A DNA stretch of 64,000 bases, from NCBI RefSeq assembly GCF_048213115.1, contig NZ_CP172404.1:2480001-2544000 (forward strand), written 5' to 3'. The notes beneath the pieces were generated by a model. It saw only the letters and a list, made by a program, of their open reading frames with translations, was not told the DNA's origin and made no database searches. Below, one piece after another: positions 53,446 through 63,437 of the stretch; the first letter of the stretch is position 1, and every line of letters starts with the position of its first letter. The position numbers and the translations under genes are program-made. Origin of the DNA: Niveibacterium terrae. GTDB lineage: Bacteria > Pseudomonadota > Gammaproteobacteria > Burkholderiales > Rhodocyclaceae.

Positions 53446-56264
53446 TGAGCGAAGGGCGCAAATCCTGTTGCGAAGGCTGCGGCGAATCGCTGGCGGTCGC
53501 GACGCCGCGCGCGATCACCAACCGGCCCGGCCTGACGACGCTGTCGGCGCGGGTCGGAGAGCATGCCGAGTTGCTGCAAACGCTCAAGGCGAGGCTGAGC
53601 CTCGCGCATCAACAAGCTCTGGCCGCGCTGACCACGCGCGAGAGCGGCGACTTCACGATCGGCCTGCTCGACGCCTGGGCGAGCGTCGGCGACGTGTTGA
53701 GCTTCTATCAGCAGGCGATCGCCAACGAGAGTTATTTGGGCACGGCCAGCGAGCGGCTCAGCGTGCTCGAACTCGCCCGGCTGATCGGCTATGAGCTCCG
53801 CCCGGCCGTCGCGGCCAGCGCCTGCCTCGCCTTCACGGTCGAAGAGGCGCCCGGAGCGAGCCGGAGGGTCGCGCCGACCGCGGGCCAGGCGGGGATCCCG
53901 ATCAACTCGACGCAGATCGGCGTGCCGCAGAGCATCGCGTTCGACCGCGGCCTGAAAGTGCAAAGCCTTCCCGGCCCGGGCCAGAGCGCCCAGGTCTTCG
54001 AAACGGTCGAGAAGATCGAGGCGCGCGCGCAGTGGAACGCGATCCGGCCCAGACTCACCCGGCGCCAGAGCATCGCCGACGCGGATCGCGAGCTCAGGCT
54101 GGACGGTCTCGACAGCGGTCTGCGCCGCGGCGACGGCCTGCTGCTGCTGCCCGAAGCGCAGAGCGGGAGCGCTCAGACGCTGCTGTTCTGCCGCGTCGCC
54201 TCGCTCGAGCTCGATCCGGCGCGCCAGAGCACGCGGGTCGGCCTCTCGGCGCGGATCGACGCCGGCAGCGCGCCCGAATCGCTCGCCCGCACCGAGCCCC
54301 TCCCCGGCGATCAGGCGCTGGCGCTGATCGGCAGCCCCTGCAACTGCGCCGACTTCGCAGCCATCGCCGAGGCCCAGGGTTTTCTTGCCCAGGACATGCT
54401 CGACAATCTGCTCGCCTGCCGCGCACCGGCCGCGCGGGTGATTGCGCTGCGCTGCCACGCGGCGATCTTCGGCCACAATGCACCGCTCTACAAAACCCTT
54501 CCCGCCTCCCAGCGCTTCGCCGAATATGCGGCGTCGACGACGAGCACGGGCCCGCTGACGACGCTGAGCTATTCGCTCGCGAGCGCGGGCTTCGCGGGCA
54601 GAAGCACGAGCTGGGCCGAGGCAAACCTCGCCGCCTATCCGGGAGAAGTGAGCGGCTCCCGCTACGTCTATCTCGACTCGGTCCATCCGACGATCACCGC
54701 CGGAAGCTGGGTCACGCTCGTCGATGCGGACAAGGCGCGCAGCTACCGCGTCGAAGAGGCGGTCGAGATCAGCAGGACCGACTTCACGCTGAGCGCCCGA
54801 CTCACCCGCCTGACTCTGGCCTCGAACGAAGGACTCGCCGATTTCCATATCCGGACGACTTCGGTCTTCGGCGAAAGCGGGATCCTGAACCTGGCCCGCC
54901 AGCCGATAGAGGATGTGCTCGGCAGCGACGCGATCGAGCTCGAAGGCCTCGTCGATGGCCTCAAACCCGGTCAGAAGCTCGCGCTCGCCGGCGAGCTCGC
55001 CACCGAGCGCGGCGTGACGGCCAGCGAGATCGCCGAGATCGACACGGCCCAGCACGACCTGAGCGATGCGCTCCACCGCGAGGTCTTCACCCGGATCACG
55101 CTGAAGAAATCGCTCGCGCGAAGCTATGTGCGCAGCACGGTCAGCCTGAACGCGAACGTCGCGCTCGCGACGCACGGCGAGACGGTCGCGAACTTCGGCG
55201 CGGCGGGCGAGACTCTGGGCAGCGCCGATGCCCGAGTCCCCTTCCAGAGCTTCACGCTGGCCCAGACGCCGCTGACCCGCGTCAGCGCCGCGACCGGGAG
55301 CGGCGCGCTCAGCACGCTGGAAGTCAGGGTTCAGGGGCTGCTCTGGCAGGAAGTCGATTCCTTTTTGGACCGGGGCGCTCAGGAGCGCATCTACCTGACC
55401 CGCAGCGACGAGGACGGCACGACGCGGGTGATCTTCGGCGACGGGTTCAACGGCGCCCGCCCCCCGAGCGGTGTCGCCAACGTCAGCGCGAACTACCGGA
55501 AGGGCGCCGGCAGCGCGGGCCGCGTCGCAGCGAACCAGCTGACCCAGCTCCTGAGCCGCCCTCTCGGGCTGAAGAGCGTGACGAACCCGCTCGCCGCCGA
55601 CGGCGGCGCCGATGCGCAGACGCTCGCGTCGGCCAGGCGAAACGCGACTCTGGGAATCCTGACCCTGGGCCGCATCGTCTCGCTTCAGGACTACGAGGAC
55701 TTCGCGTCCGCTTTTGCCGGAATCGGCAAGGCCAGCGCCCAACCTCACCCGGCCCTGGGACTCCGCGCGGTCTTCGTCACGGTGGCCGGCGCCGACGGCG
55801 CGGCGCTCGACGAGAACGGCCCGCTGATGAGCCGGCTCGGCGAAGCGATGCTCGCCGCGGCCGACCCGCAGATCCCGCTGACGATCCGGGTCTGCGCGCG
55901 GCGCAGCTTCCGCGTTTCGGCCCGGATCGCGACCGATCCGCTCCTGCGGCGCGAAGGGGTGATCGCCGCGGTCGAGCGCGCACTGCGCGGCGCCTTCTCG
56001 TTCGACGCCCGTCAATTCGGCCAGCCGGTGCGCGCCTCCGAAGTGCTCGCGGCGATCCAGAAGGTTCCGGGCGTTATCGCCTGCGCGCTCGACGAACTCT
56101 TCCTCGTGCCGGGCGGCGGCGCGGCGCAGATCACCGAGGAGGTCGGCGCGCAGGTCCATGACACGCTGCCCGCCGCGGCGCCGACGCTGCGCGCCGATTC
56201 CAGCGTTGCGCCGGCCGAGCTGCTACTGCTCGACGCGGCCAGACCCACATTCGGAGTCCTCTGA
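53445..56264 (+). CDS. Putative baseplate assembly protein (Afp12-like)
   Basis: The 939-residue protein begins with a Cys-rich start (SCCEGCGESL), then RESGDFTIGLLDAWASVGDVLSFYQQAIANESYLGTASER (cited in part). Later it has LTRSDEDGTTRVIFGDGFNGARPPSG, NVSANYRKGAGSAGRV and VSLQDYEDFASAFAGIGKA, mirroring blocks of the preceding protein. It is a large wedge component. The TGATG junctions on both sides mean one-base overlaps. Confidence 0.9.
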   Translation: MSEGRKSCCEGCGESLAVATPRAITNRPGLTTLSARVGEHAELLQTLKARLSLAHQQALAALTTRESGDFTIGLLDAWASVGDVLSFYQQAIANESYLGTASERLSVLELARLIGYELRPAVAASACLAFTVEEAPGASRRVAPTAGQAGIPINSTQIGVPQSIAFDRGLKVQSLPGPGQSAQVFETVEKIEARAQWNAIRPRLTRRQSIADADRELRLDGLDSGLRRGDGLLLLPEAQSGSAQTLLFCRVASLELDPARQSTRVGLSARIDAGSAPESLARTEPLPGDQALALIGSPCNCADFAAIAEAQGFLAQDMLDNLLACRAPAARVIALRCHAAIFGHNAPLYKTLPASQRFAEYAASTTSTGPLTTLSYSLASAGFAGRSTSWAEANLAAYPGEVSGSRYVYLDSVHPTITAGSWVTLVDADKARSYRVEEAVEISRTDFTLSARLTRLTLASNEGLADFHIRTTSVFGESGILNLARQPIEDVLGSDAIELEGLVDGLKPGQKLALAGELATERGVTASEIAEIDTAQHDLSDALHREVFTRITLKKSLARSYVRSTVSLNANVALATHGETVANFGAAGETLGSADARVPFQSFTLAQTPLTRVSAATGSGALSTLEVRVQGLLWQEVDSFLDRGAQERIYLTRSDEDGTTRVIFGDGFNGARPPSGVANVSANYRKGAGSAGRVAANQLTQLLSRPLGLKSVTNPLAADGGADAQTLASARRNATLGILTLGRIVSLQDYEDFASAFAGIGKASAQPHPALGLRAVFVTVAGADGAALDENGPLMSRLGEAMLAAADPQIPLTIRVCARRSFRVSARIATDPLLRREGVIAAVERALRGAFSFDARQFGQPVRASEVLAAIQKVPGVIACALDELFLVPGGGAAQITEEVGAQVHDTLPAAAPTLRADSSVAPAELLLLDAARPTFGVL

Positions 56265-58324
56265 TGAGTTTCGACACCGAAAGCCTCTACGCCCTGCTGC
56301 CCCAGGTGCTGCGCAGCCGCGACGAGACCGGCGCGCTGAAGGCGCTGGTCGGCATCCTCGCCGAGCAGGCCAGAGTGTTCGAGGAAGACCTCGCGCGCCT
56401 CTACGACGACCACTTCATCGAGACCTGCGAAGAGTGGGTCGTCCCCTATATCGGCGCTCTGGTCGGAGCGCGCGGCCTCGCCGCGATTCCCGAGCGCGCC
56501 GCACGCGCGCGCAACGAGGTCGCCGACACGCTGAGGCTGCGCCGGCGCAAGGGGACCGCCGCGGTGCTCGAAGAGCTGGCCAGCGACATCATGGATTGCG
56601 ACGCCGCGGCGGTCGAATTCTTCCGCGTCCTCGCGACGACCCAGAACCTGAACCACCTGCGTCCGGGAAATCAGTCCTTCACGAGCCTGCGCGATGCGGC
56701 CGCGCTCGAATCCCCCGGCTCTGCTTTCGAGCGCCTCGCGCACCGGGTCGAGGTGCGCAACATCGCCTCCGGACGGGGTCGCTTCAACATCCCGAACATC
56801 GGTCTCTTCCTGTGGCCCAGGCGCGCGGCCAGCGTCACGCGCGCCGCCGCGTTCCGGCTCGACGAGCGGCGCTTCACTTTCGACCCGCTGGGCCGCAAGC
56901 AGAGCCTGATCGCCTGCCCCGAAGTCGAGACCGAAGTCACTCATCTGGCGACCGCGCAAAACGTCCCGCTCCCGCTCGGCCGGCGCCGGCTCGCCCGCGA
57001 GCTGGATCGCCACTACGGAACGCCCGCCCTGCTGCTGACCGTCGATGGCCTCGACGTGCTGCCCGCTCGCGACGAACACGCCGATCCCGTCGGCAGCCTC
57101 CCCGACCTGATCTGCGTCTGCGACCTGGCGGACGTGCGGAACACCGAAGGCGAGGTGACGGGCTGGGTCCGCGAGGCCCACGGGCGGATCGCTATCGACC
57201 CCGAGCTGGGCCGCATCGCCTTCCCGGTCGACAAGCCCGCCCCGCAAAGCGTGCAGGTGAGCTATCAGACCCGCCGTCTGCGCGATCTGGGGGGCGGCGA
57301 ATACGCGCGGGCGAGACTCGCCGACGAGGCTTCGACAACGGTGCTGCGCATCGGTGAAGGCGCTTCGCTCGCCGACGCGCTGGAGCGTCTGGGCGGGCAA
57401 GGCGGAGTCATCGAGCTTGCCGACAACGCGTATTACGTCGCGCGCGGGCTCGACATCACGGTGCCGGCCGGCTGCTGCCTCAGCATCCGCGCCGCCGAAG
57501 GCCGCCGCCCGGTGCTGGTCATCGAGACCGGGCTCACCGTGCGCGGAGCGCGCGACTCCTCGTTCGCGCTCGACGGCCTGCTGATCGCCGGCGGGCATGT
57601 GCATCTGGCGAATTCGGCGCCGGGCGTCACCGGACAGCTCGGACGCGCGCGTTTCACCCACTGCACTCTGGTTCCCGGCCCGACTCCGGCACTGGCCGGA
57701 GTCCCGGCCCAGATTGATGAGCCGCGCATCGTCGCCGACATCGCCGCTCTGGAGCTGATCCTCGATCACTGCATCTGCGGCGCTCTGCGCGTCGCGGCCG
57801 ACGCCGTCGTGAAGCTCACCGACAGCATCCTCGATGCCCGCTCCGCGAGCGCTCAGGCCTATTCGGGGCCGGATGGCGCGGGCGGCGCGCTCAGCGCGAA
57901 CAACGCGACCGTGATCGGCCGCGTGCACACCCGCGAGATGAGCTCGGCCTCGAACACGCTCTTCGTCGCGAAACCGGTTCCGGGCGGCGCGCCGCTGCGC
58001 GCCGATCAGCTGCACAGCGGCTGCGTGCGCTACTGCTTCGTGCCCGCCGGATCGGTCCTGCCCAGGCCCTACCGCTGCCAGCCCGGAGAGGCCGACGCGA
58101 TACGCGTCCAGCCGGTCTTCGAATCGCTGGACTACGGCGATCCAGGCTATTGCCAGCTCGCCTCGTGCTGTCCGCGCGAGATCCGCGAAGGCGCGGAGGA
58201 CGGCGCCGAGATTGGCGTCTTCCACGACAACTACCTCGCGCAACGGCTCACGAGCCTTGGCGCGCGGCTGGACGAATTCCTGCGCTTCGGCCTTGCGGCC
58301 GGAGTGAGGCTCGAACAAGACTGA
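56264..58324 (+). CDS. Tail protein I-like baseplate protein with beta-helix C-terminus
   Basis: The 686-residue protein opens SLYALLPQVLRSRDETG and ALKALVGILAEQARVFEEDL, then WVVPYIGALVG and RKGTAAVLEELA, the N-terminal plan of phage tail protein I, which closes the wedge and binds fibres. From ~365 onward the sequence is repetitive and beta-rich (VIELADNAYYVARGLDITV; GLTVRGARDSSFALDGLLI), consistent with a right-handed beta-helix. It may link the baseplate to the DUF6519 protein encoded next. Confidence 0.85.
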   Translation: MSFDTESLYALLPQVLRSRDETGALKALVGILAEQARVFEEDLARLYDDHFIETCEEWVVPYIGALVGARGLAAIPERAARARNEVADTLRLRRRKGTAAVLEELASDIMDCDAAAVEFFRVLATTQNLNHLRPGNQSFTSLRDAAALESPGSAFERLAHRVEVRNIASGRGRFNIPNIGLFLWPRRAASVTRAAAFRLDERRFTFDPLGRKQSLIACPEVETEVTHLATAQNVPLPLGRRRLARELDRHYGTPALLLTVDGLDVLPARDEHADPVGSLPDLICVCDLADVRNTEGEVTGWVREAHGRIAIDPELGRIAFPVDKPAPQSVQVSYQTRRLRDLGGGEYARARLADEASTTVLRIGEGASLADALERLGGQGGVIELADNAYYVARGLDITVPAGCCLSIRAAEGRRPVLVIETGLTVRGARDSSFALDGLLIAGGHVHLANSAPGVTGQLGRARFTHCTLVPGPTPALAGVPAQIDEPRIVADIAALELILDHCICGALRVAADAVVKLTDSILDARSASAQAYSGPDGAGGALSANNATVIGRVHTREMSSASNTLFVAKPVPGGAPLRADQLHSGCVRYCFVPAGSVLPRPYRCQPGEADAIRVQPVFESLDYGDPGYCQLASCCPREIREGAEDGAEIGVFHDNYLAQRLTSLGARLDEFLRFGLAAGVRLEQD

Positions 58325-58334
58325 GGAGACCGAA

Positions 58335-61157
58335 ATGCCGGGCGATTACAGCCGCAACACCTTCAACCCCCGCAAACACTACAGCGCGGTGCTGATGCAG
58401 CAGGGGCGGGTTCAGCTCGACGCCGACTGGAACGAACAGCAGGCGATCGCGGCCTGGCGCGAGCGCGCAGAGGCGGCCGATCTGATCGGCGCGAGCGGAA
58501 CGCCGAAGTCCGGCGACGGCTTCAAGATCGAGAGCGACAAGAGCGGCGAGAAGCTGACGATCGCCGCGGGCCACTTCTACGTCGAGGGCCTGCTCTGCGA
58601 ACTCGATGCGGACAAGGGAAAGATCGGCTACACGGCCCAGCCCGACCACCCCCACGCCGAATACACCCGCTTCCACCCGCACGCCCGGACCCGCGAGCTC
58701 GAACTGGGGGCCGGGACTTACCTCGCCTACCTCGCGGCCTGGGAGATGGAAGTGGGCGCGATCTGCGATGCGCGGCTGCGCGAGAGCGCTCTGGGCGGCC
58801 CCGACACGGCGCAGAGGGCGCGCGTGATCTGGCAGGTTCGCCTTGCCCGCCTCGCCGCTGCACCGGCCGACTACTCCTCGAGCATTCCCGAGTGGGCGCT
58901 GCTGACGGCTCCGACGAGCGGAACGCTGGACGCGAGAGTGAAACCCGGCGCCGCCGCGCTCCCCTGCGAAGTCCCGGCGAGCGCGGGCTACACGAGTCTG
59001 GAGAACCAGCTCTACCGGATCGAGATCCACACCGGCGGCGGATCGGGAGTCGCCACCTTCAAATGGTCGCGGGACAACGCGATCGTCGAGACGGCGATCG
59101 ACACGATCAGCGGCAGCGAGCTGACGGTCGCCGACATGGGCAAGGACGAAGTGCTGTGCTTCTCCCCCGGCCAGTGGGTCGAGATCGTCGATCACGAATC
59201 CGAAGTCGAACGCAGCCCGCACGCGCTGTTCAGGATCACCGAAATGGACAAGGCGAAGCGCAGGATCGTGCTGTCCCGATCCGCGAGCGCGCTCGCCGGC
59301 AAGAGCGCGCTCCGGCTCAGGCGCTGGGATCAGCTCGCGGGCGCGGCAGAGGACGGCATCGCAACGGCCAAGGACTGGATCGCGCTCGAGAGCGGAGTCG
59401 AAGTCTCTTTCGCGGAAGGCCTCTACCACAGCGGCGATCACTGGCTGATCCCGGCCCGCACGCTCTCCGGCCAGATCGAGTGGCCGCCCCGCCCCGGTGC
59501 CGCGAACAAGCCGCTCGCGCCCGACTACCGCTATGCGCGGCTGGCGCTGATCCACGTCGGGGCCGACGGAAAGATCAGCCGCATCGACGACTGCCGCGCA
59601 CGCTTCCCGGCACTGACCGGGATCGCCGCCGACGATGTCCTCTACGCTCCCGCCTCGGCCTGCGGCAGCGCGTTCGCGGGCGTCAGAACCGTCAGGGACG
59701 CGCTCGACGCCTTCTGCCAGAGGCCGGAATGCTCGCTCGTGCTGAGTCCGGGCGAGGATCTGCAGGCGCGCATCGATGCGCTGCCCAGCGGGGCCGACGC
59801 CTCGATCTGCTTCCGGCCCGGGACCTATGCTCTCCCCTCTGCTCTGAACTTTTCCGGCAAGGGCCGGCTCAGGATCACCGGCGCCGGCGCGGGCAGCCGG
59901 CTCGTCGCCGCGGACGCGGAGTCGGCGCTTCGCTTCATCCATTGCGTCGCGGTGATCGTCCGCGACCTGAGCGCCGAGAGCGGGAAGGTCGCGAGCGGGA
60001 ACCGGATCAACGGCACGCTGGACTTCGAGGACTGCACGGATGTCGAGATCTCCAGCCTCAGCGCGAAATGCGCCGGAGGCGCGCGGCGCGCGGCTGCCTG
60101 CATCGCCGTGCGCCACACGGTCAGACCCTCGAAGGCGAAGCTGCATCAGCCCACGCTCAGCGTCCGCGGTTGCGATCTGATCGCCGGTCACCGCCAGATC
60201 GGCCTGCTCGCGGTCAACGTGATCAACACCGGAGTCGAGCGCAACCGTATCCACGCCGCGCCGCGCCAGGGCGCAGCGCTGTCGCTCGGCGAACTCGCGA
60301 AGGACAGCGTCTACCGCGAAAGCGTGATCGCCGGCCTGATCGCCAATGCGACCCTGGGCGACAAGCGGATCCCGGCGAACGGCGTCACGAACTGCACGGT
60401 CCGCTCGGGCACCCAGGCGGTCCAGTTCCGCACGCACCCGGACCTGAAGAAGGCGTGGGCCGAGCACCTGAGCGCCCATCCCCCGACCGGGATAGCGAAG
60501 GCCCAGGATCTTCTCGCCTGGATGCACGAGCAGGTGGTGAAGATGATCAACGATCCCGCGCTGCGCAGCGGCGCCTTTTCGGCCTGGTTCGACGCGGCAA
60601 TTCGCGAGAACGCTCCGCGGCTGTTCCAGGGCATCGTCGTCGGCGGCGAAGTCGCCGAGGAAGTCCGGGTGCGGGACAACACGATCGAGGACGCGCTGCA
60701 GGGTGTCCATGTCGGAGTCAGCCATCGCGTCTCGCCGGCCGACGCGGCTGCGACGCGCGTCGATATCGCCGGAGTCGTGCAGATCAGCGGCAACACGATC
60801 GAGATCGCGCTGCCGATGGAGACTTCCGGCGACGAGCGGCACGGGATCTTCGTTGGCAACTGTGCGAGCCTGACGGTCGAAGCGAACCGGATCAAATTCC
60901 TGCGCGGCTCCGGCGCGGCCAAGGCAGAGATCGACGGAATCCGCATCTACGGTCACATCGGAAATCGGGTCGTCGTCGAACGCAATCACCTGAGCGACTT
61001 TCCGACCGGAATCCGCTTCACGCCGCGCTTCCCCTATCCCCCCCAGGCCAGCGCCCTCTGGATCATCGCCGAGAATTTCACGCCCGGCGCGGCCAATTCC
61101 CATGGTGTCGTCGTGCCGCAAAGCGCGAACGTCGAATTGAGGCTCAATCGCCCCTGA
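58335..61157 (+). CDS. DUF6519 protein with parallel beta-helix region
   Basis: The 940-residue protein starts with the DUF6519 signature YSRNTFNPRKHYSAVLMQQG and VQLDADWNEQQAI. The middle is beta-rich. From ~460 it has ARIDALPSGADASICFRPGTY and repeated short strands (INGTLDFEDCTDVEISSLS; VVQISGNTIEIALPM; GIRIYGHIGNRVVVERNHLS), a right-handed beta-helix. Such proteins end many eCIS loci and are likely peripheral baseplate or fibre-like parts. It is the last gene of the run, 11 nt after the previous one. Confidence 0.88.
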   Translation: MPGDYSRNTFNPRKHYSAVLMQQGRVQLDADWNEQQAIAAWRERAEAADLIGASGTPKSGDGFKIESDKSGEKLTIAAGHFYVEGLLCELDADKGKIGYTAQPDHPHAEYTRFHPHARTRELELGAGTYLAYLAAWEMEVGAICDARLRESALGGPDTAQRARVIWQVRLARLAAAPADYSSSIPEWALLTAPTSGTLDARVKPGAAALPCEVPASAGYTSLENQLYRIEIHTGGGSGVATFKWSRDNAIVETAIDTISGSELTVADMGKDEVLCFSPGQWVEIVDHESEVERSPHALFRITEMDKAKRRIVLSRSASALAGKSALRLRRWDQLAGAAEDGIATAKDWIALESGVEVSFAEGLYHSGDHWLIPARTLSGQIEWPPRPGAANKPLAPDYRYARLALIHVGADGKISRIDDCRARFPALTGIAADDVLYAPASACGSAFAGVRTVRDALDAFCQRPECSLVLSPGEDLQARIDALPSGADASICFRPGTYALPSALNFSGKGRLRITGAGAGSRLVAADAESALRFIHCVAVIVRDLSAESGKVASGNRINGTLDFEDCTDVEISSLSAKCAGGARRAAACIAVRHTVRPSKAKLHQPTLSVRGCDLIAGHRQIGLLAVNVINTGVERNRIHAAPRQGAALSLGELAKDSVYRESVIAGLIANATLGDKRIPANGVTNCTVRSGTQAVQFRTHPDLKKAWAEHLSAHPPTGIAKAQDLLAWMHEQVVKMINDPALRSGAFSAWFDAAIRENAPRLFQGIVVGGEVAEEVRVRDNTIEDALQGVHVGVSHRVSPADAAATRVDIAGVVQISGNTIEIALPMETSGDERHGIFVGNCASLTVEANRIKFLRGSGAAKAEIDGIRIYGHIGNRVVVERNHLSDFPTGIRFTPRFPYPPQASALWIIAENFTPGAANSHGVVVPQSANVELRLNRP

Positions 61158-61747
61158 AAGTTCAATATTCTTTTGACAAACAAAATGCGCGAACCATAAT
61201 CAACGCAGCGGTGCTCTCTTGGTATTGAGTCAAAATGTGCGGGAAGGTAAGTACAAAAGCGATTGGCTTAACGGCATGATCGTCAAAGGCTTGCTCGATC
61301 AAAGCATGGGGGTTGGTTCGAATCCGGCCGGTTCCGCTCACTGACACGATGCCCGATCGCCGCCAGAAAAACGGGCCGGCGCATTGGGCATTTTATTTGC
61401 AGGCTGATCGACGCCAGGCCGCCCGCGGCAATGCGTTCCACCGGCGAAGAATCCGACGCTGCAGCGAAGTTTGCCAAAACAGTAACGGATCACCGGCCCT
61501 GGCCATCACGGCGCACGGGCCACGGTTTCCACAAACAGTCCCCTCGCTTCACCCAACCTGACATTGCGAATAGCGCAGCAGGCCGGCATCGCCGGTAGAT
61601 TCCATTTTATTCAATCAGACGTCAAGGCGAAGATCTGACGGTTTGCGCGTCTTTTCTTGAACAAGCCAAGGATCTTCATATTCCCTGTATTTGTCAGTTC
61701 TCCAGCTTCTCGACAAGCGAAGGACTCGAACAACAAAGGCACGGATC
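61158..61747. other. Gene-free stretch downstream of the eCIS cluster
   Basis: This 590-nt, comparatively AT-rich region has no supported protein gene. It contains a strong promoter at 61173-61200, a 14-codon frame near 61231, and a T-arm-like GGTTCGAATCC at 61315-61325. It could encode a small RNA or a long leader for the next gene. Confidence 0.6.
61173..61200 (+). promoter_or_regulatory. Near-consensus sigma-70 promoter
   Basis: A perfect TTGACA (61173-61178), a 16-nt spacer and CATAAT (61195-61200). It starts 16 nt past the eCIS stop and faces a gene-free stretch. Confidence 0.65.
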
Positions 61748-63205
61748 ATGAATGAAAAGATCAGCAGGCGCGATGCATTGAAAATCACCGGCTTTGCCGG
61801 ACTGGCCCTGGGCGGAATGGCCCTCCAGGGCTGCAATGACAGCGACGGCGCTTCGACTCCGTCCAGCCAGAAGTACACCTATTTCGACAAGCTGCCCTCC
61901 TATATCCCGGGAACCGAGACGCTTGGCGCGAACGAGATGCGGATATCGATCATGGGTTCGTCCCCGGTCCTGCGCCGCTCCCAGGCCGGAGCCTGCGTCC
62001 TTGTCGAGCTGGGCAACGGCGAGAGCTTTGTCTTCGACTGCGGCACAGGAGCCACGATCAACTTCGGCGCGCTGGCCGTGCCGATGTCGAAGGCGCGCCG
62101 CGTCTTCCTGACCCACCTGCACGGCGACCACTTCAACGACCTGACCAACCTCTACTGCTTCGGCCCGCAGGAGGACGGCAAGTCCCCGCTCTACATCTGG
62201 GGACCGTCGCGCTCGCATGTCTGCAACCCGGACACCGGCACCGACGACTATGACGACGGCACCTGCAATTTCGCGATGCATTTCCGCGAGATGTGCCGCT
62301 GGCACACCGAGGCGCAGAGCTTCGTACCGACCCGCTACGACGATGCGGAAGGCGATGGCTACGATCTGTTCGCGACCGAACTGGACTGGCTCACGGGGGG
62401 CGGCGGAAGCCTTCCGGCGACCTGGACCACGAACCCGACGATGGACAACAAGGCTCATCTGAGCACGACTCAATGGGTCGCCTACCAGGACGACGCAAAG
62501 GGCGTAAAAATCACCTTCTTCCCGGCAGTCCATGACCGCAACGGATCGATCAGTTACCGGCTGGAGTGGAACGGTCTCTCAATGGTCTACAGCGGCGACA
62601 CAAAGCCGAACCAGTTCATGATCGAGAACGCGAGCGGCGTCGATGTGCTGGTCCACGAACTCGTCGTCCCGCCGGAGACCTGGTCGAGCAAGCAAGGCGG
62701 CAGCCCCGACCCGAATGGCGGAGGGGTCAAGCTCGCCCGCACGATCGAGGAAAACTCGCACACGCCCGAAAAGGCCTTCGGCTACATCATGAGCCAGCTC
62801 AAGAAGGCTCCCCGGCTCGCCGTGGGAACCCACTTCCAGGCGGAGGACGACACTGCCGATGTGGCCCTGCAGAACATCCGGACCTGGTACGCGGGAGACG
62901 TGGCCATCGTCACCGATCTGGTCGTGATCAACGTGAGCAGCACTGCGATCACGACGCGCCGGGCCGACGTGACCGGCTTCACCTGGAATCCGCCGGCCGC
63001 GGATCCAACCCGGACCATGATGGGCCATCTTCCCAAGTACTGGGACACGAACACCGCGAACATCTATGCGCCGTTCGCACCGCTGTCGCAGTTCGATTCG
63101 TCGCTGCTCGCCAAGGTGATCGACCCCTGCCTCTACGACAACACGCAATGGAACTGCGGCGTCACCTATGTTCCCAAGACCTACTCCTGCTGCAACAAGA
63201 CCTGA
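61748..63205 (+). CDS. Metallo-beta-lactamase-fold lipoprotein with Tat-like signal
   Basis: From ATG 61748 the protein is 485 residues. The start KISRRDALKITGFAGLALGG is a Tat-type signal, followed by ALQGC as lipobox. The catalytic core has FDCGTGATINFGAL, FLTHLHGDHFNDL (HxHxDH), VHDRNGSISYRLEWNGLSMVYSGDTKPN and VLVHELVVP, as in the RNase Z/arylsulfatase-like MBL hydrolases. It would fold with zinc before export. Several extra Cys-containing segments near the C-terminus (NWNCGV-type, SCCNKT) suggest periplasmic disulphides. Substrate unknown. Confidence 0.88.
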   Translation: MNEKISRRDALKITGFAGLALGGMALQGCNDSDGASTPSSQKYTYFDKLPSYIPGTETLGANEMRISIMGSSPVLRRSQAGACVLVELGNGESFVFDCGTGATINFGALAVPMSKARRVFLTHLHGDHFNDLTNLYCFGPQEDGKSPLYIWGPSRSHVCNPDTGTDDYDDGTCNFAMHFREMCRWHTEAQSFVPTRYDDAEGDGYDLFATELDWLTGGGGSLPATWTTNPTMDNKAHLSTTQWVAYQDDAKGVKITFFPAVHDRNGSISYRLEWNGLSMVYSGDTKPNQFMIENASGVDVLVHELVVPPETWSSKQGGSPDPNGGGVKLARTIEENSHTPEKAFGYIMSQLKKAPRLAVGTHFQAEDDTADVALQNIRTWYAGDVAIVTDLVVINVSSTAITTRRADVTGFTWNPPAADPTRTMMGHLPKYWDTNTANIYAPFAPLSQFDSSLLAKVIDPCLYDNTQWNCGVTYVPKTYSCCNKT

Positions 63206-63215
63206 TCCGCGCTCT

Positions 63216-63253
63216 CCCGCATCGGCGCCTCCTCCGCGAGACGCCGATGCGGG
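63216..63253 (+). terminator. Hairpin after the MBL-fold gene
   Basis: CCCGCATCGGCG pairs perfectly with 63242-63253 across a 14-nt loop, 10 nt past the stop. There is no T-run, so termination would be weak or Rho-assisted. Confidence 0.5.
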
Positions 63254-63437
63254 TCAAGCCGGCCGGGCGGGGAGCGGCGATTGGCCGGTCCCCGGTCAGC
63301 CGGCTTTCGGCATCAGGGATGAACTGCTCCCCCCGGCGTGACAAAAGGCACGGCGGACCTGCATGCCCCCGGGCGAAAATGGGCGCCGGCCCACTGCCGG
63401 GCGTCAGCGCGCAGGATCTGCCTGCCACATCACTCGC

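Noticed and set aside
53316..56159. Long antisense frame opposite the large baseplate gene
   Set aside because: It mirrors codon bias of the sense gene. Arg/Ala/Glu-rich translation and no ribosome site or domain support it.
61225..61335. tRNA-like element containing GGTTCGAATCC, with a 5' GCGGGAA and a 3' TTCCGCTCA
   Set aside because: The T-arm pairs with two G-T pairs, but no D-arm or proper anticodon arm forms, the acceptor spacing is off by two bases and CCA is absent. It could be a decayed tRNA-Gly or chance; a tRNAscan-SE or covariance search would decide.
61504..61519. Sigma-54-like TGGCCATCACGGCGCA upstream of the MBL-fold gene
   Set aside because: The GG-N10-GC spacing is present, but the -12 TTGC and -24 CACG parts are missing, and the match is about 230 nt from the start codon.
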